NCBI RefSeq assembly: GCF_016702655.1
Contig: NZ_JADJDO010000002.1
Location: forward strand, 248,001 to 312,000
Origin: Ideonella sp.
GTDB taxonomy: Bacteria; Pseudomonadota; Gammaproteobacteria; Burkholderiales; Burkholderiaceae_C
Length of the DNA: 64,000 nt
Direction of reading: 5' to 3'
Part shown: piece by piece, positions 1-7,721 of the stretch
Position numbering within the stretch: the first letter of the stretch is position 1
Layout: each line of letters begins with the position of its first letter
Position numbers and translations under genes: made by a program
The notes under the pieces: model-generated
Seen by the model: only the letters and a program-made list of their open reading frames with translations
Told to the model about the DNA's origin: nothing
Database searches by the model: none

Positions 1-48
1 GACGAGGACGCGATGTTCAACGAGATCCAGGCCGAATGGCCACGCTGA
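1..48 (+). CDS. C-terminal end of a truncated gene (unknown)
   Basis: The first 15 codons read DEDAMFNEIQAEWPR and end at a TGA at 46-48. The gene begins before the window, and too little remains to name a family. A gap of about 100 bases separates it from the next gene. Confidence 0.45.
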   Translation, partial: DEDAMFNEIQAEWPR

Positions 49-152
49 CAGGGTGCCCGGTTTAGCCGGCGTCAAGACAATGACGGACTCATGCCGGATA
101 ATCCTGCGGCTCTTTCCATCACTTCCTGGTGCCGTGCTGTGTGCGGCGAGTT

Positions 153-1388
153 ATGTCATCTGCCGCCAGCCCCGTTCCAGCTTCTCCCCGCGTCGACCCT
201 GAGATGGCGGCGATGTTCGCGCGCAGCGGCCTTGCGCCACTGCAGCTCGGCGGCAACACGCTGCTGCCGATCGTGCAGGGCGGCATGGGTGTGGGCATCT
301 CGGCGCACCGCCTCGCCGGCAGCGTGGCCGCGCTCGGCGGGGTGGGCACGATCAGCTCGGTCGACCTGCGCCGGCACCATCCCGACCTGCTCGAACGCAC
401 GCTCGCGGTGGGCCAGAACGACGCCACCAAGGCCGTCGTCGACGCCGCCAACCTCGAGGCGCTGGAGCGCGAGATCGCGGCCGCGCGCACCCTCGCCCAG
501 GGGCGCGGCCTGCTTGCAATCAACGTGATGCGCGCGGTGGGCGAGTACGCGCCGTCGGTGAAGAAGGCGCTCGAGTGCGGCATCGATGCCGTCGTCGTCG
601 GCGCCGGGCTGCCGCTGGACCTGCCCGATCTGGCGCAGGACCATCCGCAGGCGCTGCTCGTGCCCATCCTGTCCGATGCGCGCGGCGTTGCACTCGTCGT
701 GCGCAAGTGGGAGCGCAAGAAGCGCCTGCCCGACGCGATCGTGATCGAGCATCCGCGCCTCGCAGGCGGCCACCTCGGCGCGGCCAAGGTGGCCGACCTC
801 GACGACCCGCGCTTCGACTTCGAGAACGCCGTTCCGCAGTCGCTCGCCTTCCTGCGCACGGCCGGCGTCGAGCGCGAGGTGCCGATCATCGCCGCCGGCG
901 GCATCCGCTGCCATGCCGACATCGCGCGCGTGCAGGCGCTCGGCGCGGCCGCGGTGCAACTCGGCACGCCGTTTGCCGTGACCGCCGAATGCGACGCCCA
1001 CCCCGAATTCAAGCGCGTGCTTGCCGAGGCGACCGATGCCGACATGGTCGAGTTCACGAGCGTTGCCGGCCTGCCCGCGCGCGCGGTCGCGACGCCCTGG
1101 CTGCGCAGCTATCTGAAGGCCGAGCAGCGCCTGCAGCGCGAAACCCAGCCCAAGCCGCGCTGCCAGCTTGCGTTCGACTGCCTGCACCAATGCGGGCTGC
1201 GCGACGGCATCCCCGGCTGGGGCCAGTTCTGCATCGACACCCATCTCTCGGCCGCGCTGCGCGGCGACGTCAAGCGCGGCCTGTTCTTCCGCGGCGTCGG
1301 GGCGCTGCCCTTCGGCAGCCAGATCCGCGGTGTGCGCGAACTCATCGAACGCCTGCTGATGCCAGCAGAGTCGTTGGCGGCCGCCTGA
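153..1388 (+). CDS. Nitronate monooxygenase / 2-nitropropane dioxygenase family flavoprotein
   Basis: A 411-residue TIM-barrel flavoenzyme of the NPD family, predicted to oxidise alkyl nitronates with FMN in the cytoplasm. Visible family marks are the N-terminal QGGMGVGIS segment (about residues 42-50), an AGGHLG segment near residue 207 where the family carries its active-site His, and the FMN phosphate-binding region AAGGIRCHAD followed by AAAVQLGTPF. The C-terminal quarter contains a Cys-rich stretch (FDCLHQCGLRDG) found in a proteobacterial subgroup. The ATG at 153 was preferred to the ATG at 129, which would add a Cys/Arg-rich leader without family similarity. nnrS follows 7 bases after the stop, so the two are probably co-transcribed and may both relate to nitrogen-oxide stress. 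The natural substrate is not evident. Confidence 0.85.
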   Translation: MSSAASPVPASPRVDPEMAAMFARSGLAPLQLGGNTLLPIVQGGMGVGISAHRLAGSVAALGGVGTISSVDLRRHHPDLLERTLAVGQNDATKAVVDAANLEALEREIAAARTLAQGRGLLAINVMRAVGEYAPSVKKALECGIDAVVVGAGLPLDLPDLAQDHPQALLVPILSDARGVALVVRKWERKKRLPDAIVIEHPRLAGGHLGAAKVADLDDPRFDFENAVPQSLAFLRTAGVEREVPIIAAGGIRCHADIARVQALGAAAVQLGTPFAVTAECDAHPEFKRVLAEATDADMVEFTSVAGLPARAVATPWLRSYLKAEQRLQRETQPKPRCQLAFDCLHQCGLRDGIPGWGQFCIDTHLSAALRGDVKRGLFFRGVGALPFGSQIRGVRELIERLLMPAESLAAA

Positions 1389-1395
1389 CGGCGCA

Positions 1396-2691
1396 GTGCC
1401 CAACCTTGCTGCAGGCCACCGCGAGCGCATCGCTGCGCCGCCCTGGCGCTTGCGCCGGCTGCTCGCCGCACCGCATCGGCTGGCTTTCTTCGCGGCCGCG
1501 CTCGTGCTCGCCGCAAGCGGGGTCTGGTGGGCCGCGCTGTGGCTGGCGCCGCTGGCCGGGATCGCCCAGCCGCCGTGGGCCGTGTCGCGCGCACTGGCGC
1601 ACGGCTTGTTGATGGCGTTCGGCTTCATGCCGCTGTTCTTCGCCGGATTCCTGTTCACCGCCGGCCCGCGCTGGCTCGCCCAGCGCGAGGTCGAGGCGGT
1701 CTCGATTGCCGGCCCGGTGCTGGCCTCGCTCGCGGGCTGGAGCGTGTTCCTGTGCGGCGTTCACGTGGCTGCGCCGCTCGCCGCCATCGGGCTGGCCGCG
1801 GCGGCCTGGGGCCTGACGGGCGCAGCGCGCCGGTTCTGGCGCCTCGTGCGCACCAGCCTCGCGCCGGACCGTACCCATGCGCGCGTGATCGCAGTGGCGC
1901 TCGCGGTGGGCGTCTGCGCGCTCTGGGGCGCTGCGCTGGCGATCTACCTGCAGCGCGAGGACTTCGCACGCGCGAGCCTGCAACTCGGCCTGTGGGGCTT
2001 CGTCGCGGTCGTGTTCGCGACCGTGGCGCACCGCATGATCCCGTTCTTCAGCATGACCGCCTTGCCCCGCGTCGACGCCCGGTGGCCGAACTGGCTCCTG
2101 TGGGTGTTCCTCGCGGCGCTGGCGCTCGAGGCCATTGGCGCCGCCGCCGAGGCGCTGATCTGGCCGCTGCCTTGGCCGCTGCGCGCCGTGCAGGCGCTGA
2201 TCGAGGCGCCGGTGGCGCTGCTGCTGATCGCGTTCGCGCTGCGCTGGCGCCTGGCGCCGAGCCAGCGCTTCCATCTGCGGCAACGACTGCCCGCGATGAT
2301 GCATGTCGGTTTTGCCTGGTTGGGCGTCAGCCTGGCGTTGGCCGCGGTCTCGCACGCGCTGCAGGCCGCGACCGAAGGCGCGAGCTCGCTCGGCCTGGCG
2401 CCGACGCATGCGCTGACGATGGGCTTCCTCGGCTCGACGATGGTCGCGATGACCACCCGCGTGAGCTGCGGCCACAGCGGGCGCACGCTCGTCGCCGACG
2501 ACTTCGTCTGGCGCCTGTTCTGGCTCTTGCAGGCGGCCGTGCTGCTGCGCCTGCTGGCCGCGTTGTGGCCCGCTGGGCAGGGCTGGGCGCTGGCGCTGGC
2601 TGCGCTCGCCTGGGCCGGCGTTGCCGTTGCCTGGGCGCTGCGCTACGGGCGCTGGTTCGGCAGGCCGCGCGCCGACGGCCGGCCAGGGTGA
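1396..2691 (+). CDS. nnrS: NnrS family membrane protein
   Basis: A 431-residue polytopic inner-membrane protein with about 12 hydrophobic segments. The N-terminal half has the family pattern of a PHRLAFF segment, a helix, then HGLLMAFGFMPLFFAGFLFTA; further on are AHRMIPFFS and a THALTMGFLGSTMVAM segment. NnrS proteins are haem/copper-containing and are linked to nitric-oxide and nitrosative-stress resistance. The start is a GTG only 7 bases after the preceding stop with no strong ribosome-binding site, which suggests translational coupling to the nitronate monooxygenase gene. Length is normal for the family. The family call is firm; a role in NO defence is taken from the family, not from this sequence. 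Confidence 0.88.
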   Translation: MPNLAAGHRERIAAPPWRLRRLLAAPHRLAFFAAALVLAASGVWWAALWLAPLAGIAQPPWAVSRALAHGLLMAFGFMPLFFAGFLFTAGPRWLAQREVEAVSIAGPVLASLAGWSVFLCGVHVAAPLAAIGLAAAAWGLTGAARRFWRLVRTSLAPDRTHARVIAVALAVGVCALWGAALAIYLQREDFARASLQLGLWGFVAVVFATVAHRMIPFFSMTALPRVDARWPNWLLWVFLAALALEAIGAAAEALIWPLPWPLRAVQALIEAPVALLLIAFALRWRLAPSQRFHLRQRLPAMMHVGFAWLGVSLALAAVSHALQAATEGASSLGLAPTHALTMGFLGSTMVAMTTRVSCGHSGRTLVADDFVWRLFWLLQAAVLLRLLAALWPAGQGWALALAALAWAGVAVAWALRYGRWFGRPRADGRPG

Positions 2692-2770
2692 CGCCGTGGC
2701 CGCTCGCATGACGGCGCGCCGGCGCCGGTGTATCGTTGCGTGTGTAGCCAACCCACTGACGGAGTAGACG

Positions 2771-3082
2771 ATGAGCGAACTGACCGCTGCCCAAACCGAC
2801 AAGCTGCTTGCCGACCTGAGACTGGTCGTTGCCGATGCCGAGGAATTGCTGCACACGACGGCCGGCCAGGCCGGCGAAGGCGTCGCCGAATTGCGCGCCA
2901 AGGTGCAGGCCAGCCTGGCGAGCGCCCGCGATGGACTGGCGCAGGCCCAGGAAGCGGCCCTGGCCAAGGCGCGTGCGGCCGGGCGCGCCGCCGACGACTA
3001 CGTGCACGAGAACCCGTGGCGCTCGATCGGCATCGCGGCCGGGTTCGGCCTCGTCGTCGGCCTGCTGATCGGGCGTCGTTGA
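2771..3082 (+). CDS. DUF883 family (ElaB/YqjD-like) membrane-anchored protein
   Basis: A 103-residue protein with a long Ala/Glu-rich amphipathic helix (about residues 5-80) and a single C-terminal transmembrane segment ending GLVVGLLIGRR. The motif YVHENPWRSIGIAAG just before the membrane segment is diagnostic of the ElaB/YqjD family, which in E. coli is inner-membrane anchored and ribosome-associated in stationary phase. A GACGGAG ribosome-binding site lies before the ATG. It is the first gene of a DUF883 - holin-like - YqjK-like trio that matches the E. coli yqjD-yqjE-yqjK order, so a stationary-phase or stress role is likely. Confidence 0.88.
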   Translation: MSELTAAQTDKLLADLRLVVADAEELLHTTAGQAGEGVAELRAKVQASLASARDGLAQAQEAALAKARAAGRAADDYVHENPWRSIGIAAGFGLVVGLLIGRR

Positions 3083-3107
3083 CCCGCACCGCAAACCCGC
3101 GGCGGCC

Positions 3108-3527
3108 ATGAACCAGGGCGGCCCCGGGGCCGCGGGCGCGACCGGGCTGGCGGCGTCGCTGCGCCAGTTGGTGGCGAGCCTGCTCGAACTGGCGCAGGTC
3201 AGGCTCGAACTGCTCGGCACCGAGCTCGAACAGCAGAAGCTGCGCGTCGCGTCGGGGCTTGTCTGGGCCGCGATTGCCGTCGTGCTGTTCGCGCTCGCGC
3301 TGGTGCTGCTGGCCGGCTGCGTGCTACTGCTGTTCGGGGAGGCTTATCGCCTGCAGGCGGCTGCCACCCTGATGGTCGTCTTCGTGGGCTGTGGCGCGCT
3401 CGCCTGGCGCCACGCGCTCGCGCGCCTGAAGACGCCGCCGGGTGCCTTTGCGCTCAGCGCCGCCGAGTTGGGGCGCGACCGCAGCGGGCTTGCGGCAGGC
3501 GCCGATGCACCGACGCGCCAGCCATGA
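3108..3527 (+). CDS. Phage holin family protein (Phage_holin_3_6 / YqjE-like)
   Basis: A 139-residue protein with an N-terminal amphipathic helix (LRQLVASLLELAQVRLELLG) and two hydrophobic segments (about residues 46-72 and 80-98) joined by a short loop. This is the YqjE layout, catalogued as a putative Actinobacterial/phage holin III-like family. No other phage gene is nearby, so the holin name reflects family history, not a prophage. The stop overlaps the start of the next gene (ATGA), pointing to coupled translation. Likely a small structural inner-membrane protein working with the flanking DUF883 and YqjK-like products. Confidence 0.82.
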   Translation: MNQGGPGAAGATGLAASLRQLVASLLELAQVRLELLGTELEQQKLRVASGLVWAAIAVVLFALALVLLAGCVLLLFGEAYRLQAAATLMVVFVGCGALAWRHALARLKTPPGAFALSAAELGRDRSGLAAGADAPTRQP

Positions 3528-3838
3528 AATCGGAGGCCGAGTTTGCACTCGCGCTGCGCCAGCAACGGCTGCTGCTGCGCAGCGAGGCTCTGCGCGGCCA
3601 GCTCGCCAGTCAGGCACAGGTGCTCGACGCGCCGCTGGCGGCTGCCGACCAGGCGCGCGCGATCGCGCAGTGGCTGTACGCAAGGCGGGTCTGGATCGCC
3701 GCCGGGGCGGTGGTCGTGCTCGTCGCGCGGCCGCGGCGTGCGTGGCGCGCCATGCGCCTGGGCTGGTGGCTGTGGCGCAGCGCGCGTCGGGCGCAGGCCT
3801 GGCTGGCCGCAGCCGGGCTGCTCGCGCGCACGGTCTGA
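3524..3838 (+). CDS. YqjK-like small membrane protein
   Basis: A 104-residue basic protein starting within the ATGA overlap with the holin-like gene. An N-terminal helical part (LALRQQRLLLRSEALRGQLA) is followed by a hydrophobic segment (about residues 56-68, VWIAAGAVVVLVA) and an Arg/Trp-rich C-terminus. Position, size and the heptad-like start match the third member of the yqjD-yqjE-yqjK set. Function is unknown in the family. Confidence comes mainly from gene order and translational coupling. Confidence 0.72.
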   Translation: MKSEAEFALALRQQRLLLRSEALRGQLASQAQVLDAPLAAADQARAIAQWLYARRVWIAAGAVVVLVARPRRAWRAMRLGWWLWRSARRAQAWLAAAGLLARTV

Positions 3839-3898
3839 GCGCTATTCCCCCTCACCCTTCAGCGTGGACTTCGTTCACGACAACTTCGGAGGCAGTAC

Positions 3899-4594
3899 AT
3901 GGGCAAGACGGTCGACTTCCAGCGCCCGGACGGGCAGGTCGTGCAGGGCTACCTCGCCGAGCCGGCGGGTGCGGCGGGCGCCGGGCCGGGCGTCGTCGTG
4001 ATCCAGGAGTGGTGGGGCCTGAACGACCAGATCCGCGGCGTTGCCGAGCGCTACGCCGCGGCCGGCTACTGTGCTCTCGTGCCCGACCTGTATCGCGGCA
4101 AGTCGACGGTCGAGGCCGCCGAGGCCGAGCACCTGATGACGGGCCTGAACTTCGGCGACGCGGCCGGGCAGGACGTGCGCGGCGCGGTGCGCTACCTCAA
4201 GGCGCGCTGCGCCAAGGTCGGCGTCACGGGCTACTGCATGGGTGGCGCGTTGACGCTGCTGGCGATGGTGCACGTGCCCGAGGCCGACGCCGGCGTCGTC
4301 TGGTACGGCTATCCGCCGCTGGAGTACGTGGATGCGAGCGCGATCAAGGCGCCGCTGATGGCGCACTACGCGACCGATGACGCGGCGTTTCCGATCGCCG
4401 CCGTCGACACGCTCGAAGCCCGGCTGCGCGCGGCCAACGTGGCCTTCGAGTTCCACCGCTACCAGGCGATGCACGCCTTTGCGAACGAGAACCAGGTCGG
4501 CCCGAACCGCCTGCCGATCTGCAAGTACGACGCCGACGCGGCTGCGCTGGCCTGGACGCGCACGCTCGGCTTCTTCGAGCGCCATCTGCGCTGA
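3899..4594 (+). CDS. Dienelactone hydrolase family protein
   Basis: A 231-residue cytoplasmic alpha/beta-hydrolase. The nucleophile is a cysteine in GYCMGG (C113), the hallmark of dienelactone hydrolases; the acid and base of the triad are probably an Asp in HYATDDAAF (about residues 160-161) and the His in MHAF (H192). The IQEWWGLNDQIR segment near residues 35-46 carries the conserved Glu and Trp residues of the family. Such enzymes open dienelactone in chlorocatechol/catechol degradation, but many chromosomal copies have unknown ester substrates, and no aromatic-degradation genes are adjacent. A clear GGAGG ribosome-binding site lies before the ATG. Single-gene unit. Confidence 0.9.
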   Translation: MGKTVDFQRPDGQVVQGYLAEPAGAAGAGPGVVVIQEWWGLNDQIRGVAERYAAAGYCALVPDLYRGKSTVEAAEAEHLMTGLNFGDAAGQDVRGAVRYLKARCAKVGVTGYCMGGALTLLAMVHVPEADAGVVWYGYPPLEYVDASAIKAPLMAHYATDDAAFPIAAVDTLEARLRAANVAFEFHRYQAMHAFANENQVGPNRLPICKYDADAAALAWTRTLGFFERHLR

Positions 4595-4773
4595 AAGGCC
4601 GAGAGGGGGCCGGCGCTCCGGTCGTCTCGAACGGCCTCGGTGGGCCGACAGAAGTCGACGCTCGAAGCCACGTTCCCGTGAGGATCGGTGTTCTCGGTCT
4701 GTCGGCGGCAGAGCTGCGCGGCGCGCCGGGAACTGCTTGGAGACGGTGGGCCGCCGAGCGCGACCGTCGCGTG

Positions 4774-5049
4774 CTACTTCCGTTGACGTTTCGGGTCGTG
4801 CGCCTGCGTTTCAAACAGCTCGTCGAACATCCCGGGTGTCAAGGTGCCAGAGGACTCGATGACATCCGCGCCGCTCAGGAGGTCGAACGACGATGTCACC
4901 CAGCTGCCGGTGCTCACCTCGGGTTCCGCCAGCTTGGGAGGTGCAGGCTCGATCTGGTCCGGATCGACCCATTCGCCTTTGGGTGCGTCGGCCGAAATGC
5001 GCCAGACGAGCTTCTTCGGCCGCGTGGGAGTCTTGGGCATCTGCGCCAT
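4774..5049 (-). CDS. Small hypothetical acidic protein
   Basis: A 91-residue protein beginning MAQMPKTPTRPKKLVWRIS, with a short basic N-terminus, a central acidic/Pro-rich stretch (EWVDPDQIEPAPPKLAEPE) and a Ser/Thr-rich part. No family is recognised. The ATG at 5049 is chosen because GGAGGAG sits 4 bases before it; the upstream in-frame ATG at 5061 overlaps that ribosome-binding site, and the much longer extension to 5280 runs through a tRNA-derived repeat. It ends with TAG. No signal peptide or membrane segment. Could be a small regulator or an accessory gene of the neighbouring tRNA-associated islet. Confidence 0.5.
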   Translation of the reverse strand: MAQMPKTPTRPKKLVWRISADAPKGEWVDPDQIEPAPPKLAEPEVSTGSWVTSSFDLLSGADVIESSGTLTPGMFDELFETQAHDPKRQRK

Positions 5050-5218
5050 TCGCTCCTCCATTGATCGAGCAGGGCGGACCCGGCGAAGCTCGATCTTACG
5101 CACGCAGCCGGCGCGCTGCACAGGGCATGAAGGTAACGACTTGTTTGTGGCCCGGCCGTAACGAGGAGTGTGTTCGGCGCGAGCCGCGCGCGCTACGACT
5201 CCTGCAGTTCCCGCATGC

Positions 5219-5240
5219 GGTCCCGCCGACAGGAATCGAA
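5219..5240. repeat. att-like direct repeat of the tRNA-Arg 3' end (distal copy)
   Basis: A 22-bp sequence (starts ggtcccgccgacagg) identical to positions 6040-6061, the 3' part of the tRNA-Arg gene. The rest of the tRNA is absent here. Such isolated tRNA 3' ends typically mark the far attachment site of an integrated element. The repeat pair encloses the PIN/RHH toxin-antitoxin genes. Confidence 0.7.
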
Positions 5241-5337
5241 GGGCCGGGCCACGTCGCCCGATGCTGTTCGAGTTGCGCAAGGACCTGCTTGCGATCGCTT
5301 GATGACAGCCTGGGAAGAACGAGAGCCGCGACTTGCG

Positions 5338-5553
5338 TCAGTCCGAGCGGTCCAGCTTGTCGAGCAACGCCAAGGCGCGCTTTGGCTTGCCTCGTGCGGC
5401 CCGCGTCTCGAAGCGCACCCTGGCGTCGTAGTTGGCCAGCGCCACGGTCGCGAGCTCGTCCATCAGCTTGTTGATGCTGATCGAGTTGGATCGCGCAAGC
5501 GCCTTCAGGCGCTCGTGCTTGTCGTCGGGCAGACGAATCGTCAACGTTGACAT
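5338..5553 (-). CDS. Ribbon-helix-helix antitoxin of a PIN toxin pair
   Basis: A 71-residue protein starting MSTLTIRLPDDKHERLKAL. The N-terminal beta strand TLTIRLPD followed by two helices (LKALARS and INKLMDELA) is the ribbon-helix-helix DNA-binding fold; the basic C-terminus (RAARGKPKRALALLDKL) would wrap the toxin. It starts 13 nt inside the end of the PIN toxin gene and has a GGAGG ribosome-binding site at proper distance before the ATG at 5553. Antitoxins of this type bind the toxin and repress their own promoter. Here it is the second gene, the reverse of the usual antitoxin-first order. Confidence 0.8.
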   Translation of the reverse strand: MSTLTIRLPDDKHERLKALARSNSISINKLMDELATVALANYDARVRFETRAARGKPKRALALLDKLDRSD

Positions 5554-5975
5554 GGAAAGGCCTCCAGGCATTGCTCGGGCGTGAGGACCCTGAGTGCGGG
5601 AAACTTCAACTCTCCGCGTGCCACATCACGCAGGTTGCGCGTCACGATCGCATGGGCCTGCGCAGCCACGCCGAGCTCGATCAGATGGTTGTCGGCTTCA
5701 TCGGGCAGGTTGGGGCGCCACGCGTAGAACACCTCCACCCATCGACACCGGTTCAGAAAGCCATCGAACACCTCGGCACGTTCTCTTGCCGACAAGACGC
5801 AGCCGGTGAAGAGTTCGACCCGGCCCAGAACATCCTCGTATTCCGCCATCAGCGCCGGTCCGAGCACCGGCTGGTACTGCGCCATCAAGCACGCGCGGAG
5901 TACCGCCCGCGCGCTACCGCCGCCATGCAGTAGCGCTGCGACCAGGACATTGGTATCCAGCACGAGCGTCGGCAT
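5541..5975 (-). CDS. PIN-domain toxin (putative toxin-antitoxin PIN family, COG1569-like)
   Basis: A 144-residue PIN-domain protein, predicted Mg-dependent RNase toxin. The first acidic residue is in VLDTNVLVAAL (D7), the conserved Glu in LMAEYEDVL, and the C-terminal acidic cluster in LPDEADNHLIELG followed by AHAIVTRNLRD. These are the active-site positions of the family. The ATG at 5975 is used; an in-frame ATG at 5984 would add three residues and abut the inverted repeat at 5985-6002. It overlaps the antitoxin gene by 13 nt, so expression is coupled. The pair lies between tRNA-Arg and a displaced copy of its 3' end. Confidence 0.82.
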   Translation of the reverse strand: MPTLVLDTNVLVAALLHGGGSARAVLRACLMAQYQPVLGPALMAEYEDVLGRVELFTGCVLSARERAEVFDGFLNRCRWVEVFYAWRPNLPDEADNHLIELGVAAQAHAIVTRNLRDVARGELKFPALRVLTPEQCLEAFPCQR

Positions 5976-5984
5976 CGGCGTCAT

Positions 5985-6002
5985 GATAGCGCATATGCTA
6001 TC
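5985..6002. promoter_or_regulatory. Inverted repeat, probable toxin-antitoxin operator
   Basis: GATAGC and GCTATC flank a 6-base centre (gcatat) directly upstream of the PIN toxin start. Position and symmetry fit a ribbon-helix-helix autoregulatory site; binding is inferred. Confidence 0.5.
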
Positions 6003-6038
6003 AATTGTCGGGGGAATGACCAGCCGAGAACGTTCGTG

Positions 6039-6113
6039 TGGTCCCGCCGACAGGAATCGAACCTGTATTTGCCGCTTAGGAGGCGGCCGTTCTATCCATT
6101 GAACTACGGCGAG
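6039..6113 (-). tRNA. tRNA-Arg (anticodon CCT)
   Basis: Read on the minus strand: acceptor stem CTCGCCG pairs with CGGCGGG (one U-G pair), D-stem GTTC/GAAC, anticodon stem GCCGC/GCGGC with the 7-base loop CTCCTAA giving anticodon CCT (reads AGG), T-stem ACAGG/CCTGT with loop TTCGATT, discriminator A and an encoded CCA at 6039-6041. A full cloverleaf is therefore present. Its 3' 22 bases are repeated at 5219-5240. Confidence 0.95.
6040..6061. repeat. att-like direct repeat inside tRNA-Arg
   Basis: The 3' end of tRNA-Arg(CCT), identical over 22 bp to 5219-5240. Integrases commonly use this part of a tRNA gene as an attachment site. Confidence 0.7.
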
Positions 6114-6221
6114 CGCAGCGGATTTTCTCATGCGTCCTCGGTGCAGACGGCCCCACCCGCGATCGGTTAGAGTGGCCCGCAACTTGCGGGGGCGCGGCGA
6201 GCGCCCGGAGGTCGCGCAGCC

Positions 6222-7721
6222 ATGCAGCACATCAAGCACCTGAGCGTCGTCGACGGCGCCTTCCTGCACCTCGAGACGCCCGAGATGCCGATGCATGTCG
6301 GCAGCCTGAATGTGTTCGAGCCGCCGCCCGGCTACGCAGGCGGGTGGTACGAGGCCGTCAAGGCGCATGTGGCGGGCCGCATGCACCTGGCGCCGGTGTT
6401 CACGCGCAAGCTCGCGGCCATGCCCTTCGACCTTGCCAATCCGGTCTGGATCGGGGACGACGACATCGACCTCGACTACCACATGCGCTATGTGGTGCTC
6501 CCCAAGCCGGGCACGGTGGGGCAGTTGCACGCGCTCGTCGCCCGCCTGCACTCGAGCCTGCTCGACCGCAGCCGGCCGCTGTGGGAGTTCTACGTGATCG
6601 AGGGCCTTGCCGACGGCAAGCTGGCCTTCTACTGCAAGGTCCACCACGCGGCCATCGACGGCCAGGCCGGCGTGACGCTGGGCCAGACCGTGTTCGACCT
6701 GAGCCCGGAGCCGCGCAAGGTCAGGCCGCCGCGGCCGCGGCGCGGCAACCGCTACCAGCTCGGCGTGGCCGAACTGCTCGCTGCCGGGCTCGCGAACCAG
6801 TTCCAGCAGGTGATGAAGGTCGGGCGGCTGCTGCCGGCGCTGGCGCGCGCGCTCGCGGGTCTGGGGCGCGAGGCCTGGGCGGCGCGCAATGACACCGCTG
6901 CAGGGGGCGGCAGGCGCCTCAGGCTCGCGCCGCCGACGCCGTTCAATGTCGCCATCACCAACCAGCGCGCGTTTGCCGGCGTATCGCTGCCGCTCGGCGA
7001 AACCAAGCGCATCGGCAAGGCGCTCGGCGCATCGGTCAACGATGTCGTGCTCTGGCTGTGCAGCACGGCGCTGCGTTCGTACCTGAAGGACAGCCGCGAA
7101 CTGCCCGCGGCCTCGCTCGTGGCTGCGGTGCCGATCTCGCTGCGCGCCGAGGGCGACACCACGATGAACAACCAGGTCGCGGGGACCTTGATCGATCTCG
7201 GCACGCAGCATGCCGACCCGTTGCAGCGCCTGCAGACAATCATGGCCGGCACGGCGGCGATGAAGCGCCAGATGGGCAGCCTGCGCGGCGCGATCCCGAC
7301 CGACTTCCCGTCGCTGGGTTCGCCCTGGCTGCTCGGCGGCCTGGTGTCTCTGTATGGCCGCTCGCGCCTGGCCGACCGGCTGCGCTTTGCCAACGTCACG
7401 ATCTCGAACGTGCCCGGCGCACAGGTGCCGGTCTACCTGGCCGGCGCGAAGATGCTCGACTACTACCCGGTGTCGATCGTCGTGCACGGCGTGGCGCTCA
7501 ACATCACGGTCCAGAGCTACCTGGGCCAGTTGTGCTTCGGCCTGATCGCCTGCCGGCGCGCCGCGCCCGACATGCGCGAGCTTGCGACGCAGCTCGAGCA
7601 TGCCTTCGAGGCCCTGCGCAAACTGGTGCCGCAGGCCGAAGCCGAGCCGGCGCCTGCTCCGGCCAGGCGGGCGCCGCGCAAGGTGAAGCGGGCGCCTAGT
7701 TCCAGCGCCACGACCAGATGA
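6222..7721 (+). CDS. Wax ester synthase / diacylglycerol acyltransferase (WS/DGAT family)
   Basis: A 499-residue acyltransferase of the bacterial WS/DGAT family, which joins acyl-CoA to long-chain alcohols or diacylglycerol to make storage wax esters or triacylglycerol at the inner face of the membrane. The catalytic HHxxxDG motif is HHAAIDG (H141, H142, D146). Other family segments are the N-terminal LSVVDGAFLHLE, the central VNDVVLWLCSTALR and the late NVPGAQVPVYLAGAKM region. Length is slightly above typical; the last 35 residues are an Ala/Pro/Lys-rich basic tail. It converges with tamB, and the two reading frames overlap by 26 bases. No lipid genes are adjacent, although a lipid-synthase cluster lies 44 kb away in this window. 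Confidence 0.92.
   Translation: MQHIKHLSVVDGAFLHLETPEMPMHVGSLNVFEPPPGYAGGWYEAVKAHVAGRMHLAPVFTRKLAAMPFDLANPVWIGDDDIDLDYHMRYVVLPKPGTVGQLHALVARLHSSLLDRSRPLWEFYVIEGLADGKLAFYCKVHHAAIDGQAGVTLGQTVFDLSPEPRKVRPPRPRRGNRYQLGVAELLAAGLANQFQQVMKVGRLLPALARALAGLGREAWAARNDTAAGGGRRLRLAPPTPFNVAITNQRAFAGVSLPLGETKRIGKALGASVNDVVLWLCSTALRSYLKDSRELPAASLVAAVPISLRAEGDTTMNNQVAGTLIDLGTQHADPLQRLQTIMAGTAAMKRQMGSLRGAIPTDFPSLGSPWLLGGLVSLYGRSRLADRLRFANVTISNVPGAQVPVYLAGAKMLDYYPVSIVVHGVALNITVQSYLGQLCFGLIACRRAAPDMRELATQLEHAFEALRKLVPQAEAEPAPAPARRAPRKVKRAPSSSATTR

Noticed and set aside
156..1658. Long minus-strand open frame (500 codons) opposite the nitronate monooxygenase gene
   Set aside because: Shadow of high-GC coding sequence; low-complexity Arg/Ala/His composition, no family motifs, while the plus strand has a clear NPD protein.
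3108..3527. Prophage suggested by the 'phage holin' family name
   Set aside because: The gene sits in a yqjD-yqjE-yqjK-like trio and no other phage gene is nearby.
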